A DNA stretch of 64,000 bases. Origin: Polaromonas vacuolata (GTDB lineage: Bacteria > Pseudomonadota > Gammaproteobacteria > Burkholderiales > Burkholderiaceae_C). Shown piece by piece: positions 46,444-57,376 of the stretch (its first letter is position 1; each line of letters begins with the position of its first letter). Position numbers and translations under genes: made by a program. The stretch spans positions 1,793,501 to 1,857,500 of the forward strand of contig NZ_CP051461.1 of NCBI RefSeq assembly GCF_012584515.1, read 5' to 3'. Under the pieces are notes generated by a model. The model made no database searches. It saw only the letters and a program-made list of their open reading frames with translations, and had not been told where the DNA came from.

Positions 46444-47574
46444 TTAAAGCCCGCGCAGTGGATGCGTTTCTGCGGTCCAAGGACTGACAAAGAACTCATC
46501 CGCCATGCCTGGCTTGATGTCTTCAATGCGCTCCGGCGACCAGCGTGGACTGTAGTCTTTATCAATGGCCAACGCACGAATACCTTCAACCGTTTCACTG
46601 TCAGCGCCTGGCCGCAAATGAAAACATTGATAAACCATATCGCGTTCCATGCGCAGCACGTCGGCCAGTGGCAGTCCACGGGCTTTGCGAATCTGCTCAA
46701 GCGTGACATGCAGCATCAACGGTGAACGCTTGCGAAGCACAACACCAAGTTTGCGTGCCCAAGGCTGTTTAGATGCTTCTAAGGCATCGACGATGTGCTT
46801 GACGCGCAGCAAAGAGAAGTAAGCGTTTAGCCCTTCGGTTTCGTATTCTTCTATGTCTTCACCTTGAACAAAATCATTGGCGACCCAAGCCTTAGCCGCA
46901 TCAATTGACGCAAAACTTTGTTGACCGAGCTTGGCCCACAGCGCCGGCATATCCGCAGCCGGACATTTCACATCCGCAAGCTGGTAGCTAATGGCTTCAT
47001 CAGCGCCAATGACTTCACCCGTTAAGGCTAAATATTCACCCACACTGCCAGGGCATTGGCTGAGGAAATAACCACCGCCCACGTCCGGGAACAGGCCAAT
47101 ATTCGTTTCAGGCATGGCCATTTTGGTGTGCTCAGTGACAAGGCGCATTGCAGCGCCTTGGCTCAAACCCATACCGCCACCCATAACCACACCGTCCATG
47201 AAAGCGATATAGGGTTTTGGGTAGTTTTGGATTAAGTAATTGAGGCTGTATTCCTCAGTGAAAAAATCTTCTAGTGTGCTGTCCCTTGACAGTGCGGCTT
47301 GGTGGAAAAAACGAATATCACCACCCGCACAAAAGCCACCAAACAGCGCTTCTTTACTGCCGGGACGGCCGATTTTGTTACTGCCACGAATGGCGACTAG
47401 CATGACCTCTGGGTCATCGCGCCAAGCAATTAAGGCGGCGGAGAGATCGCGCACCATTTGCAGACTTAGTGCGTTGAGCGCTTTGGGCCGGTTTAGCGTG
47501 ATCAAGCCGGCGTTGCCGACGCGCTCTAAAACTATCTCGGGTTTTGCCACAGGGGCGTTGGTGTCTTCAGTCAT
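46444..47574 (-). CDS. Enoyl-CoA hydratase/isomerase, 3-hydroxyisobutyryl-CoA hydrolase type
   Basis: 376-residue crotonase-fold protein of the longer HIBYL-CoA hydrolase subgroup, which acts in valine breakdown. Seen: LITLNRPKALNALSLQMV, the oxyanion-hole segment FGGFCAGGDIRFF, MDGVVMGGGMGLSQGAAMRL (catalytic-region glycine motif), KMAMPETNIGLFPDVGGGYF with the hydrolase-type Glu and Asp, and the C-terminal extension. ATG 47574 has GGAG 9 bp upstream and overlaps the eamA stop (ATGA). No other valine genes are nearby, so substrate is inferred from family only. Confidence 0.85.
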   Translation of the reverse strand: MTEDTNAPVAKPEIVLERVGNAGLITLNRPKALNALSLQMVRDLSAALIAWRDDPEVMLVAIRGSNKIGRPGSKEALFGGFCAGGDIRFFHQAALSRDSTLEDFFTEEYSLNYLIQNYPKPYIAFMDGVVMGGGMGLSQGAAMRLVTEHTKMAMPETNIGLFPDVGGGYFLSQCPGSVGEYLALTGEVIGADEAISYQLADVKCPAADMPALWAKLGQQSFASIDAAKAWVANDFVQGEDIEEYETEGLNAYFSLLRVKHIVDALEASKQPWARKLGVVLRKRSPLMLHVTLEQIRKARGLPLADVLRMERDMVYQCFHLRPGADSETVEGIRALAIDKDYSPRWSPERIEDIKPGMADEFFVSPWTAETHPLRGL

Positions 47575-48458
47575 AACTTTTGTCTCCATCCAATCAATTC
47601 ATTTATCAACAATGCAGAAATAACCAGCGTACCGCCAGCCAATACATTTGGGCCTGGCACTTCACCAGCGCCTAACCAGGCCAACAAAATACCAAAAATT
47701 ACTTCTAGCAAACCTAGCAAAGCGACTTCTGGCGCTTTAAGAACACCGGCACACATCACGGCCAATACGCAAGGAATAGCCAATTGCACCAAACCTAACA
47801 TTGCCAGCAGGCTGACATCGTGCAATGTCGCATTAAAAGGCGTGGCCAAAGGCAGTGTAAGCAAGCAGGAAATCAAGGCGCCCAGCAGTACGGCTGGCAC
47901 TAAATCTATTTTTGTTCCGAGCGCACGGCTGTTTTGAACCACAGTCCAATTAGCCGCACTAGCCAAAGGCACACACAAAGCGACTAAAGTGCCCGACATA
48001 TCTTTGCCCAAAGCCAGCTGACCACCATACATCCAAGCAATACCCGCCCCCGCCAACGCAATCGCTAGCCAGGTACGTGTAGCCAATCTATGGCCGATAA
48101 AAAGAGTCGCTAACAAGGCGGTAGCTAGCGGGCTAATGGCTAAGGTCACCAGCACGTTGGCAACCGTCGTCATGGTCAAGGCCAGCATAAAGGCGGTAAA
48201 CATTACCGCCCAGCAAACACCAGAAAGCCAAAGTGAAAAGCCGCCACGGCGTATCTTGACGAACACCGAACGACCTTGAAACAGCGGCAAAATAATTAAC
48301 AGTGAAATAGCGGTAAAAAAACTACGCCAAAAAGTCACTTCAAAGCTATGAGCAGATTCAAGTTGACGCGTGACAACACCTGCAATCGACCACATAAAAG
48401 TCACTGCCAACATCAATAGCACCGCACGGCTGTGCGTCAAAAATGGGACTGAATTCAA
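47571..48458 (-). CDS. EamA/DMT family transporter
   Basis: 295-residue inner-membrane protein with ten predicted helices made of two five-helix EamA repeats (WSIAGVVTRQLES in the first; GVLKAPEVALLGLLEVIFGILLAW in the second, in parts). Such proteins export amino acids, nucleotides or other small metabolites; the substrate is unknown. It is the first gene of a two-gene unit, overlapping the acyl-CoA hydrolase gene by 4 bp. Confidence 0.88.
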   Translation of the reverse strand: MNSVPFLTHSRAVLLMLAVTFMWSIAGVVTRQLESAHSFEVTFWRSFFTAISLLIILPLFQGRSVFVKIRRGGFSLWLSGVCWAVMFTAFMLALTMTTVANVLVTLAISPLATALLATLFIGHRLATRTWLAIALAGAGIAWMYGGQLALGKDMSGTLVALCVPLASAANWTVVQNSRALGTKIDLVPAVLLGALISCLLTLPLATPFNATLHDVSLLAMLGLVQLAIPCVLAVMCAGVLKAPEVALLGLLEVIFGILLAWLGAGEVPGPNVLAGGTLVISALLINELIGWRQKL

Positions 48459-48535
48459 TCTATGGCTTTAATGTTGGGCAGGGTTTGATAAAAACCGTAT
48501 GTAATTTGTTGCGCTTTAGCAGAGCAAAGATCAGC

Positions 48536-48569
48536 AAAAAAAATGGCTGGATATTTCACTATCCAGCCA
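48536..48569 (-). terminator. Rho-independent terminator of typA
   Basis: Perfect 10-bp arms TGGCTGGATA (48544-48553) and TATCCAGCCA (48560-48569), 6-nt loop, followed on the minus strand by eight T (A run 48536-48543). Confidence 0.92.
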
Positions 48570-48596
48570 GCATGCACTTACTGCAGGCGCAGAAGT

Positions 48597-50420
48597 TTAA
48601 CGGCCTGAGCGCTTGCGCTCGCTTTCGCTGAGGTAGCGCTTACGCAGGCGAATCGACTTAGGTGTGATTTCAACCAACTCGTCGTCCTCAATGAATTCAA
48701 CGCCGTATTCCAGCGTCAAGTCCACAGGTGGCGTGATCTTGATAGCGTCTTCCTTGCCGCTGACGCGGAAGTTGGTCAGCTGCTTGGTACGGGTGGCGTT
48801 AACCACCAAATCGTTTTCGCGGCTGTGAATACCGACGATCATGCCTTCATAGACTGGATCGTTAGGACGCACAAACATGCGGCCGCGGTCATCGAGCTTG
48901 CCCAGTGCGTAAGTGAAAATCTCACCCGCATCCATAGAAATCAGCACACCGTTTTTACGGCCACCGATGTCACCTTTATGCGGCTCGTAGCTGTCATAAA
49001 TGTTGGAAATCAGGCCAGAACCGCGGGTCAAGTTCAAGAACTCATTAGTGAAACCGATCAGACCACGTGCTGGAATGCGGTATTCAAGGCGAACGCGGCC
49101 ACGGCCGTCGGACTCCATATTGCTCAGGTCACCTTTGCGCTCGCCCAGGGCTTGCATAACGCCGCCTTGGTGCTGCTCTTCGATGTCGGCTGTGACCAAC
49201 TCGATTGGCTCATGGCGCACGCCGTTGATGTCTTTCATCACCACGCGCGGCTTGGAAACGGCCAGCTCGTAGCCTTCGCGACGCATGTTTTCCAGCAAAA
49301 TAGTCAGGTGCAATTCGCCGCGACCCATGACTTCGAAAATACCTTCTTCGTCGGTTTCTTTAACGCGCAGTGCAACGTTGTGCTGCAATTCTTTTTGCAG
49401 ACGATCCCAGATTTGACGGCTGGTCACGAACTTGCCTTCACGGCCAGCCAATGGGCTGGTGTTGACGCAAAAGTTCATGGTCAGTGTCGGCTCATCGACC
49501 TTTAGCATAGGCATAGGTGCAGGATTGACCGGATCGGTAATCGTCACACCAATACCGATTTCAGCCAAACCGTTGATCAAAACGATCTCGCCTGGGCCGG
49601 CTTCTAAGGTTTGTACGCGCTCTAAACCTTGGAAGGTCAGAATCTGGTTGATCCGGCCTTTAACCGGTTTGCCGTCAACGCCTTCCATGACCACAACGTC
49701 CATCATCGGACGGATAGTGCCGGAAGAAATACGGCCAACGCCAATACGGCCGACAAAGGTTGAGAAATCAAGTGCAGAAATTTGCAACTGCAATGGCGCA
49801 TCAGGATCACCCTTTTGCGATGGAACATGTTTGAGAACGGTGTCGAACAAAGCCGACATGTCAGGGCCCCACTGCTCGCCTGCAGCGCCTTCTTCCATTG
49901 AAGACCAGCCGTTAATACCGGAGGCATACACCACTGGGAAGTCGAGCTGCTCGTCGGTAGCGCCTAGCTTGTCGAACAAGTCAAATGCAGCGTTGACCAC
50001 GAAGTCAGGACGCGCGCCTGGCTTGTCAACTTTGTTCACGACCAAAATCGGTTTGAGACCCAGAGCCAAGGCTTTCTTAGTCACAAAACGAGTTTGTGGC
50101 ATTGGGCCTTCTTGTGCATCGATGAGCAAAACAACGCCGTCAACCATTGACAGAGCACGCTCAACTTCGCCACCAAAGTCGGCGTGACCCGGGGTGTCGA
50201 CGATGTTGATGTGCGTGCCTTTCCAGGTCACTGCGCAGTTTTTGGCCAGAATCGTAATGCCGCGTTCTTTTTCGATGGCGTTGTTGTCCATCACGGTGTC
50301 GACGACTTTTTCGTGGTCGGCAAAAGTGCCGGATTGGCGCAGCAACTGGTCGACCATGGTGGTTTTACCATGGTCAACGTGGGCGATGATGGCGATATTA
50401 CGTATCTGTTTAATACTCAT
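48597..50420 (-). CDS. typA: Ribosome-associated GTPase TypA/BipA
   Basis: Translational GTPase implicated in 50S assembly and stress and cold response. The 607 residues match family length. G1 [16 protein letters not shown]2 with [12 protein letters not shown]3 [14 protein letters not shown] and G4 [13 protein letters not shown] are present, followed by EF-G-like domains II, III and V ([19 protein letters not shown]) and the BipA-specific C-terminal domain. Monocistronic: a strong terminator follows at 48536-48569. It lies between eamA and the truB end of the rimP operon, all on minus. Confidence 0.97.
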   Translation of the reverse strand: MSIKQIRNIAIIAHVDHGKTTMVDQLLRQSGTFADHEKVVDTVMDNNAIEKERGITILAKNCAVTWKGTHINIVDTPGHADFGGEVERALSMVDGVVLLIDAQEGPMPQTRFVTKKALALGLKPILVVNKVDKPGARPDFVVNAAFDLFDKLGATDEQLDFPVVYASGINGWSSMEEGAAGEQWGPDMSALFDTVLKHVPSQKGDPDAPLQLQISALDFSTFVGRIGVGRISSGTIRPMMDVVVMEGVDGKPVKGRINQILTFQGLERVQTLEAGPGEIVLINGLAEIGIGVTITDPVNPAPMPMLKVDEPTLTMNFCVNTSPLAGREGKFVTSRQIWDRLQKELQHNVALRVKETDEEGIFEVMGRGELHLTILLENMRREGYELAVSKPRVVMKDINGVRHEPIELVTADIEEQHQGGVMQALGERKGDLSNMESDGRGRVRLEYRIPARGLIGFTNEFLNLTRGSGLISNIYDSYEPHKGDIGGRKNGVLISMDAGEIFTYALGKLDDRGRMFVRPNDPVYEGMIVGIHSRENDLVVNATRTKQLTNFRVSGKEDAIKITPPVDLTLEYGVEFIEDDELVEITPKSIRLRKRYLSESERKRSGR

Positions 50421-50472
50421 AGTTGGCTTTCTGATAACTTCTGGAAACTTAAAATTAAAGGAGGCTTAAAAA

Positions 50473-51471
50473 TCAATGCATCAAATCGGCTTGCGGCTCA
50501 GAACTTGCCGTGAGCATGTTCTTGACCTCCAGTGGGCTGAGCAGTCGCTGGGGTATCAGTTCATCGGCTGTGACATGAGCTGAACCTAAAAAGGCATTCG
50601 GCTCAGTTCCGTAAACTTGGACCAGTGCCGCATCCGGCCCCCACTGGCCTGGCGTTCCACGGCGGCGTAAACCACTGAGGAAACGTCCTGAATTTTCTGC
50701 GTCTAATGTGACAGATGGAAAGGCAGCGACCAGCGACTGCGGCGCGAGCAAGCAGTCCATACGTTGGTCTTCGCTCATGGCTTCAAGCGCGGCTAGCGTG
50801 ATGCACTGGCTGGCGACGAAGCCACCGGTCTCAATTCGGCGCAAAAAGCCTAGATGCGCTCCGCAGCCTATTGCCTCGCCAATGTCTTCGCCAAGTGTGC
50901 GTATATACGTGCCTTTGCTGCAACTAACAATAATGCGAATCGCAGCATCAGCACGGTCATCTTCAGCGACTGACATTTCAAGGCTAAAAATAGTGATGTG
51001 GCGCGCTTCGCGTTCTATTTCTTGGCCTTGACGCGCGTATTCATAAAGTGCTTTACCGTCTTTTTTCAGCGCTGAATACATGGGCGGAATTTGCGCTAAT
51101 GGGCCGGTGAACTGCGCGGTTAGAGACTGCAACATCTCGGGCGTGATGGCAGGCACAGGCCGGGTTTGAATGACTTCACCTTCGGCGTCCGCGGTAGTGG
51201 TTTTCTGACCCAGTAACAACACGGCTTCGTAAGTCTTATTCGCTTCAAGCTGGACTTGACTGAACTTGGTGGCCGCACCAAAGCACAGCGGCAACACGCC
51301 AGTCGCTAAAGGATCTAGCGTGCCAGTGTGACCAGCTTTTTCCGCGCGCAGCAACCACTTAGCTTTTTGCAAAGCTTGGTTGCTGGACAAACCCAAAGGC
51401 TTGTCGAGCAGCAACACGCCGTGAACGGGACGTCGCAAAACTTTAGGGCGTGGATTGGAAATTTTAGGCAT
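50473..51471 (-). CDS. truB: tRNA pseudouridine-55 synthase TruB
   Basis: Makes pseudouridine 55 in the T loop of tRNAs. The 332-residue product has the motif GVLLLDKPLGLSSN, the catalytic Asp in HTGTLDPLATGVLPLC, and SCSKGTYIRTLGEDIGEAIG. ATG 51471 is preferred over an in-frame TTG at 51492. It is the last gene of the rimP-nusA-infB-rbfA-truB operon, 92 bp after rbfA. Confidence 0.95.
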   Translation of the reverse strand: MPKISNPRPKVLRRPVHGVLLLDKPLGLSSNQALQKAKWLLRAEKAGHTGTLDPLATGVLPLCFGAATKFSQVQLEANKTYEAVLLLGQKTTTADAEGEVIQTRPVPAITPEMLQSLTAQFTGPLAQIPPMYSALKKDGKALYEYARQGQEIEREARHITIFSLEMSVAEDDRADAAIRIIVSCSKGTYIRTLGEDIGEAIGCGAHLGFLRRIETGGFVASQCITLAALEAMSEDQRMDCLLAPQSLVAAFPSVTLDAENSGRFLSGLRRRGTPGQWGPDAALVQVYGTEPNAFLGSAHVTADELIPQRLLSPLEVKNMLTASSEPQADLMH

Positions 51472-51563
51472 AGGCTTTTTGATCAAACTCAAAGCTGCGC
51501 ATAAAGCGCAGGCTGAGGCTAATGTTCGCCCCGAGCTTGATCAAAAAGGGGAGAACGAGAGCG

Positions 51564-51938
51564 TTACTCTTCTTGAGCGCGGGACGACACGGCCTTGGCA
51601 ATCAAGGCATTCATGTCAGCCGCATGCTCTGTGGTGCGGTCGTAGTGAAAGTGCAACGTAGGCACGGTATGCGTCATAAGACGCTTGAACAAGCCATTAC
51701 GCAGAAAACCTGCGGCTTGATTAAGCGCTTCTTCGCAAGCAGCTGGGTCGCCCACTAACACGCTAAAAAATATTTTCGCGTGTGCGTAGTCGGCCGTTAC
51801 CTCGACGGCTTGCACCGTCACCATGCCAACCCGCGGGTCTTTGAGTTCGCGCGCAATCAGCTCGGTCAGATCGCGTTGGATCTGATCGGCCACGCGGAAA
51901 CCGCGGTTGGGTGCAGATGATTTTCTCTTCTTTGCCAT
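51564..51938 (-). CDS. rbfA: Ribosome-binding factor A
   Basis: KH-fold protein needed for 16S rRNA 5' maturation and cold growth. The 124 residues include [42 protein letters not shown] and a tail with [21 protein letters not shown] (in parts). It lies 18 bp after infB in the conserved operon. Confidence 0.95.
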   Translation of the reverse strand: MAKKRKSSAPNRGFRVADQIQRDLTELIARELKDPRVGMVTVQAVEVTADYAHAKIFFSVLVGDPAACEEALNQAAGFLRNGLFKRLMTHTVPTLHFHYDRTTEHAADMNALIAKAVSSRAQEE

Positions 51939-51956
51939 TTAAATCATTCGCCCCGC

Positions 51957-54923
51957 TTACAGCGTACGAGCCACTTCGCGGATTTCGAAGAATTCCAAAA
52001 CGTCACCCTGTTGGATGTCGTTGTAGTTCTTGATGTTAAGACCACATTCAAAGCCTTCTTTGACTTCGCGTGCATCGTCCTTGAAACGCTTGAGTGAATC
52101 GAGTTCACCCGTGAAGATGACGATGTTCTGGCGTAGCAAACGCAGTCTTGCGGTACGGCGAACCATACCTGCGGTGACCATACAACCGGCGATAGAGCCG
52201 ATTTTGCTGACCTTGAAGACTTCGCGAATCTCGGCCGTACCGATGATTTCTTCTTTCTTGTCCGGCGTGAGCATGCCAGACATAGCCGCTTTGAGTTCGT
52301 CCACAGCGTCATAAATGATGTTGTAGTAGCGAATATCTACGCCGTTGTTCTCGGCTTGCTTACGTGCCTGAGCATCAGCTCGGGTGTTAAAGCCAATCAG
52401 CACGGCTTTGGAAGCAATCGCCAAGTTCACGTCGGATTCAGAAATTCCACCCACAGCGGAGTAAACCAATTGAACTTTGACTTCGTCGGTCGAGAGCTTG
52501 AGCAGCGATTGAGCCAAAGCTTCTTGCGAACCCTGCACGTCGGCCTTGATGATGATGGGAAGCAACTTGACTTCGCCAGCACTGATATCGGCAAACATGT
52601 TCTCTAACTTGGCCGCCTGCATTTTGGCCAGCTTGGTGTTGCGGAACTTGCCAGCACGGTAGGTTGATATTTCACGCGCTCTACGCTCATCGAGCATGAC
52701 GATGAAGTCATCACCCGCTTGTGGCACTTCGGTCAGACCTTGGATTTCGACCGGAATCGAAGGACCTGCGGTCTTAATCGTTTTGCCGTTTTCGTCCAGC
52801 ATGGCTCTGACCTTACCGTAGGTAGAGCCGGCCAACACCACGTCACCAGCCTTCAGCGTTCCGGACTGAACCAAAACGGTTGCAACTGGGCCGCGACCTT
52901 TATCAAGACGCGCTTCGATCACCAGACCTTTGGCCAATGCATCGACTGGAGCACGCAATTCAAGTATTTCAGCTTGCAACAAAATTTGTTCTAGCAATTG
53001 CTCAACACCCGCACCGGTACGTGCAGAGACTGGTACGAACGGTGAATCACCGCCGAACTCTTCTGGCACAACGGATTCTGTGACCAACTCACCACGAACG
53101 CGGTCTAAATTGGCATCGGGTTTGTCAACCTTGTTAATCGCCACAACAATCGGCACACCAGCAGCACGGGCGTGCTTGATAGCTTCCCGAGTTTGCGGCA
53201 TCACACCGTCGTCAGCAGCAACCACTAGCACCACAATGTCGGTCGCTTTAGCACCACGGGCACGCATGGCGGTAAACGCCTCGTGACCTGGTGTGTCAAG
53301 GAAAGAGACCATGCCGCGCGGAGTTTCCACGTGATAAGCGCCAATATGCTGAGTAATACCACCGGCTTCGCTAGTGGCAACCTTGGCACGACGAATGTAG
53401 TCGAGCAATGATGTTTTACCGTGGTCAACGTGACCCATGACGGTCACAACTGGTGCACGTGGCAATGCTTCGGCCAATTGGCCTTGGACATCCAAATCAG
53501 TAAAGGCTTCTGGATCATCCAGCGCAGCGGTAATGGCTTTGTGGCCCATTTCCTCGACCACAATCATGGCCGTGTCTTGGTCTAATGGCTGATTGATGGT
53601 GACCATCTGACCGAGTTTCATCAAATGCTTGATGACCTCGGAGGACTTCACACTCATCTTGTGGGCGAGTTCACCAACCGTAATCGTCTCTGGCACGTGA
53701 ACTTCAATAACTTTGAATTCAGTCGGTGCTACAAAGTTTGACTCAGGGCGCGCATCACGGTCATTGCCACGACGTCCGCCGCGTTGACCACCACGGAAAT
53801 TACCACGTCCAGGCAAAGAAGGTGCACCACGTGCGGGTGGACCTTTCTTCTTGGCTGCGTCATCTTTCCAGGTAGAAGACAAATTCTCAGATTTAACTTC
53901 CTTCTTGCCTGCAACGCCAGGAGCTGCCGGTGCAGCGGCTGCTGGTTTGGCCGCACCAGGTGCAACTGCGGGTTTGTGCAGCGTGCCCTTCATGACAGTT
54001 TTTGGATCGACGTGCGGCACTAAAACGCGCTTAGGCGCACTCATCATGGCGCGAATACCTGCGGCTTCGGCTTCTGCTTTGCGGCGTCTATCTTGCAGAT
54101 CTTGTGCCTTGACAGCATCAGCTTGGAACTCTGCGGTCGCTTTAGCTTTGGCTAATGCTGTAGCGTTAGCTTTAGCAGTGACAACTGCCGCGGCAGCATC
54201 CGCTATCTTGGCTGCAGCCACATCAGCAGCAGCCACTTTAGCTAAAGCAATTGCCGGGTCTACAACCGGTTCTGGTGTTTTAAATATGCGACCAATTTGG
54301 GGCTTCGGTTTTGCGCTAGCTGCGGCTGCTTCAGCTGCCTGTGTTGCGGCAACGAGAGCATCGGATTTCTTTTGCTCTGCAATTTCCAAGGCTGCTACGC
54401 GTTCGTTTTCACGCGTTATGGCAGCTAATTCTTGTGCTTCTGCGGCTTCTTTTTCTTCGTGCAATCGGCGCTTTTCAGTTAACTCTTGTTCTTGTGCCAA
54501 TAGCAATTGTGCATTGCGATGGGCTTCTTCTGCGCGACGTGTCCATTCGGTATCGTCGACTTCAGGTGCTTGGGCTACACCTTCGGCATTGGCTTCGTCA
54601 GTCGATGCATCACTACCGTCTTCACGTTTGACGAATGTGCGTTTTTTACGCACCTCAACTTGAATGGTGCGTGCACGGCCGGTAGCATCGGCTTGTTTGA
54701 TTTCGCTGGTGGATTTTTTTACCAGCGTTATTTTTTTACGCTCTGCTGCAACAGTGCCATGACTGGCCTGTAGATAGCCCAGCAGTTTTTGCTTGTCAGC
54801 CTCGGACAGGTTGTCGTCGGCTTTGACCTCGACGACTCCTGCGCTGGTCAATTGCTCGATCAGTGTGGCGGTAGATTTATTCAACTCAGCTGCGAATTGC
54901 GCGACGGTAGTGGTACTGGACAT
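51957..54923 (-). CDS. infB: Translation initiation factor IF-2
   Basis: GTPase that brings initiator tRNA to the 30S subunit. The 988-residue protein has the N-terminal IF2 domain ([20 protein letters not shown]), a long Ala/Glu/Lys-rich helical linker (about 130-400), a second IF2N segment ([20 protein letters not shown]), then the GTPase domain: G1 [16 protein letters not shown]3 [16 protein letters not shown]4 NKVDKPDAN. Domains II-IV end with [22 protein letters not shown] 54923 is preferred over an upstream in-frame codon in the gap after nusA. Confidence 0.97.
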   Translation of the reverse strand: MSSTTTVAQFAAELNKSTATLIEQLTSAGVVEVKADDNLSEADKQKLLGYLQASHGTVAAERKKITLVKKSTSEIKQADATGRARTIQVEVRKKRTFVKREDGSDASTDEANAEGVAQAPEVDDTEWTRRAEEAHRNAQLLLAQEQELTEKRRLHEEKEAAEAQELAAITRENERVAALEIAEQKKSDALVAATQAAEAAAASAKPKPQIGRIFKTPEPVVDPAIALAKVAAADVAAAKIADAAAAVVTAKANATALAKAKATAEFQADAVKAQDLQDRRRKAEAEAAGIRAMMSAPKRVLVPHVDPKTVMKGTLHKPAVAPGAAKPAAAAPAAPGVAGKKEVKSENLSSTWKDDAAKKKGPPARGAPSLPGRGNFRGGQRGGRRGNDRDARPESNFVAPTEFKVIEVHVPETITVGELAHKMSVKSSEVIKHLMKLGQMVTINQPLDQDTAMIVVEEMGHKAITAALDDPEAFTDLDVQGQLAEALPRAPVVTVMGHVDHGKTSLLDYIRRAKVATSEAGGITQHIGAYHVETPRGMVSFLDTPGHEAFTAMRARGAKATDIVVLVVAADDGVMPQTREAIKHARAAGVPIVVAINKVDKPDANLDRVRGELVTESVVPEEFGGDSPFVPVSARTGAGVEQLLEQILLQAEILELRAPVDALAKGLVIEARLDKGRGPVATVLVQSGTLKAGDVVLAGSTYGKVRAMLDENGKTIKTAGPSIPVEIQGLTEVPQAGDDFIVMLDERRAREISTYRAGKFRNTKLAKMQAAKLENMFADISAGEVKLLPIIIKADVQGSQEALAQSLLKLSTDEVKVQLVYSAVGGISESDVNLAIASKAVLIGFNTRADAQARKQAENNGVDIRYYNIIYDAVDELKAAMSGMLTPDKKEEIIGTAEIREVFKVSKIGSIAGCMVTAGMVRRTARLRLLRQNIVIFTGELDSLKRFKDDAREVKEGFECGLNIKNYNDIQQGDVLEFFEIREVARTL

Positions 54924-54951
54924 ATTTGGTTTTCCTGACTGGCCTTCATGA

Positions 54952-56478
54952 TCACTGCTCTGAGGCGGCTGCGGGTGCAGCTGCCGGAGCGACGGCTGGC
55001 TCATCGGTAAACCAATGTGCGCGCGCTGTCATGATGAGGGCCTTGGCTTCGTCCGCAGACTGGCCGGTAATATCGGTAAGCTCGTCCACGGCTAGATCAG
55101 CCAAGTCATCACGAGTGTTGACACCCGCTTGGCTTAGTTTTTCAATCAGCTCGGGGGTAAGGCCTTGAACGTCGCGCAGATGCTGCGAAACGCCTTCGGC
55201 ATTTTCTTCCAATGCGATTTCCATGGTGAGAAGAGCGTCTTTGGCGCGTGTGCGCAACTCGGTGACGGTGCCTTCATCAAATGATTCAATCTCCAACATC
55301 TCCTGAATTGGGACGTAGGCGACTTCTTCAAGACTTGTGAATCCTTCACTGATCAAAATATCAGCGATTTCCTCGTCCACATCGAGTTTTTCCATGAACA
55401 GTTTGCGGCTGGTATCGGTCTCAGTCGCTTGCTTTTCGGCTGATTCATCAGCCGTCATGATGTTGATTTTCCAGCCGGTTAACTCAGCTGCCAAACGCAC
55501 GTTCTGACCACCGCGGCCAATAGAGATGGCGAGGTTTTCCTCATCCACCACAACGTCCATTGCATGGCGTTCTTCGTCCACCACAATCGATGTGACGTTA
55601 GCAGGTGCCAAAGCACCAATCACAAATTGCGCTGGGTCTTCACTCCACAACACAATGTCGACGCGCTCGCCGGCTAGTTCATTGGTCACACCATTGACGC
55701 GGGTACCACGAACACCAACGCAGGTACCGATTGGATCAACCCGTTTGTCGTGTGAGAAGACAGCAATCTTTGCGCGTGAACCAGGGTCTCGTGCGCAAGA
55801 TTTAATCTCTAGCAATCCTTGTTCAATTTCTGGCACTTCTTGGCGGAACAATTCGATCATGTACTCAGGCGCTGAGCGCGAGAGAATAATTGGCGCGCCG
55901 CGCAGTGTGGTGTCGACTTCCATGATCATGGCGCGAACGCGATCACCAGAGCGCAAATTTTCTTTTGGAATCATGTCGCTGCGGCGCAGACGGCCTTCGA
56001 CCCGGCCGGACTCGACAATGATGTCGCCTTTGTCCATGCGTTTGACTGTGCCTACAAAAATTTTGTCGCCACGCGACATGAATTCATTGAGCAACATTTC
56101 GCGCTCAGCATCACGGATTTTTTGCAAGATAACTTGCTTGGCAGCTTGCGCGCCAATCCGGCCAATCGGCATGCTTTCCACGGGTTTTTCGATGAAGTCA
56201 CCTTCTTCGATATCTGGAATTTCGTCGCGCGCGTCGCTAACTAACTCTTCTGCCTCTGGGTTTTGCAGACCAGCAGCGTCTGGCACGACCAGCCAGCGGC
56301 GGAAGGTTTCGTAGTTACCACTGTCGCGGTCAACCGCCACACGGATATCGACTTCACCGGTGTAAATTTTCTTAGTGGCTTGGGCCAGCGCTAACTCGAC
56401 TGCGCCGAAAACAACGTCGCGTTCAACGTTCTTTTCGCGCGAGATGGCATCTACCAACATCAACATTTCGCGGTTCAT
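54952..56478 (-). CDS. nusA: Transcription elongation/termination factor NusA
   Basis: RNA polymerase-binding factor for pausing, termination and antitermination. The 508-residue product has the N-terminal polymerase-binding domain ([24 protein letters not shown]; starts [18 protein letters not shown]), S1 domain ([19 protein letters not shown]), KH1/KH2 ([41 protein letters not shown] in part) and two acidic helix-hairpin-helix repeats at the C-terminus ([20 protein letters not shown]). Its ATG overlaps the rimP stop by 4 bp. Confidence 0.97.
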   Translation of the reverse strand: MNREMLMLVDAISREKNVERDVVFGAVELALAQATKKIYTGEVDIRVAVDRDSGNYETFRRWLVVPDAAGLQNPEAEELVSDARDEIPDIEEGDFIEKPVESMPIGRIGAQAAKQVILQKIRDAEREMLLNEFMSRGDKIFVGTVKRMDKGDIIVESGRVEGRLRRSDMIPKENLRSGDRVRAMIMEVDTTLRGAPIILSRSAPEYMIELFRQEVPEIEQGLLEIKSCARDPGSRAKIAVFSHDKRVDPIGTCVGVRGTRVNGVTNELAGERVDIVLWSEDPAQFVIGALAPANVTSIVVDEERHAMDVVVDEENLAISIGRGGQNVRLAAELTGWKINIMTADESAEKQATETDTSRKLFMEKLDVDEEIADILISEGFTSLEEVAYVPIQEMLEIESFDEGTVTELRTRAKDALLTMEIALEENAEGVSQHLRDVQGLTPELIEKLSQAGVNTRDDLADLAVDELTDITGQSADEAKALIMTARAHWFTDEPAVAPAAAPAAASEQ

Positions 56479-57131
56479 TTCACAAGCCTTTCGCTCTCAT
56501 TTTTTAACTGATCGGGTGTTTGAGTCTGCTCATCTGCAGACACGGCGCCTGCGGCAGCCTTTGGCTTTCGCCCTTTGAAATCTACAACTGGAGCCAATCG
56601 GGCTTGGGCTACTTCATCTAGCGTAAAGCCTAGAGCTTGTAGCGGCGGGAGCACACGATTCTTTCCAATTTTCTGGCCGGGCTTGGTGATGATTTCATCA
56701 CTCCAGACGATTTGCCAAATTGTCGCAGCACCCTCGGCAGGCGTTTGGCCGTGCTCAAGAGTTCCTCTGAATTTTTTCTGATTTGCGGAAACCGTGGTTC
56801 CTGCGCTAGCTTCAATGCCAACAGCGTACTTGAGGGTGATATCAATTAATTCACCAGCAAAACGATCAAAATCTTTTTCTGTACGAAGCGGTCTGTCTAT
56901 ACCGGGCGAGCTAACCTCAAGCCGGGAATATTCAGTGCCTTCAACTTCCAGTACAAACTGCAGTTGACGGGTAATTTTTTCGCAATCTTCTGCATTGATG
57001 AACTGCTCGGCTTCTTTCACGTAAGGCATGTCTATCGTCACCCGTAGCAGTCCGCCCGTGGTGCGTTCGATGTCAACTAGGTCGTAACCCAATCCTGTGA
57101 CGGTTTGCTCAATCGTGTCGTGTAGTGCCAT
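56475..57131 (-). CDS. rimP: Ribosome maturation factor RimP
   Basis: Needed for 30S subunit maturation. The 218 residues include the family features [21 protein letters not shown] (in part), [42 protein letters not shown] and [12 protein letters not shown]. The C-terminal 40 residues are a charged, low-complexity extension beyond the usual 150-200. First gene of the rimP-nusA-infB-rbfA-truB operon; terminators of the preceding yej operon lie just upstream. Confidence 0.94.
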   Translation of the reverse strand: MALHDTIEQTVTGLGYDLVDIERTTGGLLRVTIDMPYVKEAEQFINAEDCEKITRQLQFVLEVEGTEYSRLEVSSPGIDRPLRTEKDFDRFAGELIDITLKYAVGIEASAGTTVSANQKKFRGTLEHGQTPAEGAATIWQIVWSDEIITKPGQKIGKNRVLPPLQALGFTLDEVAQARLAPVVDFKGRKPKAAAGAVSADEQTQTPDQLKNESERLVK

Positions 57132-57185
57132 TCAAAAATCTAAAAAAAGCAGCGTGTTTAATGCAAAAGTTAGTCGAAAAACCCA

Positions 57186-57234
57186 TGGGCGTAAAAACAA
57201 ACGCCCAAAAAAAATGAGCGGTGAAAACCCGCCC
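57186..57234 (-). terminator. Tandem terminators between the yej operon and rimP
   Basis: On the minus strand GGGCGG (57234-57229) pairs with CCGCTC (57221-57216), one G-U pair, followed by T8 (57214-57207). A second hairpin, TGGGCGT/ACGCCCA (57186-57207), follows with TGGGTTTTT beyond it. They end the yejABEF transcript and separate it from rimP. Confidence 0.78.
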
Positions 57235-57376
57235 ATTTGGTCGTGAAGAACATATTGTAACCCAGCTAAAGCTCAGCGCCGCGCATTATGCATGGATTTG
57301 TCGCGAGGCTGATAACTAAAGACCTGAAGAAGACTTTAGTCTATTCATATGCAATTTAACGCTTGCGCTAATGTGA

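Noticed and set aside
53851..54663. Long plus-strand frame rich in Ala/Ser inside infB
   Set aside because: Antisense shadow of the Ala/Glu/Lys-rich linker of IF-2; composition explains the open frame.
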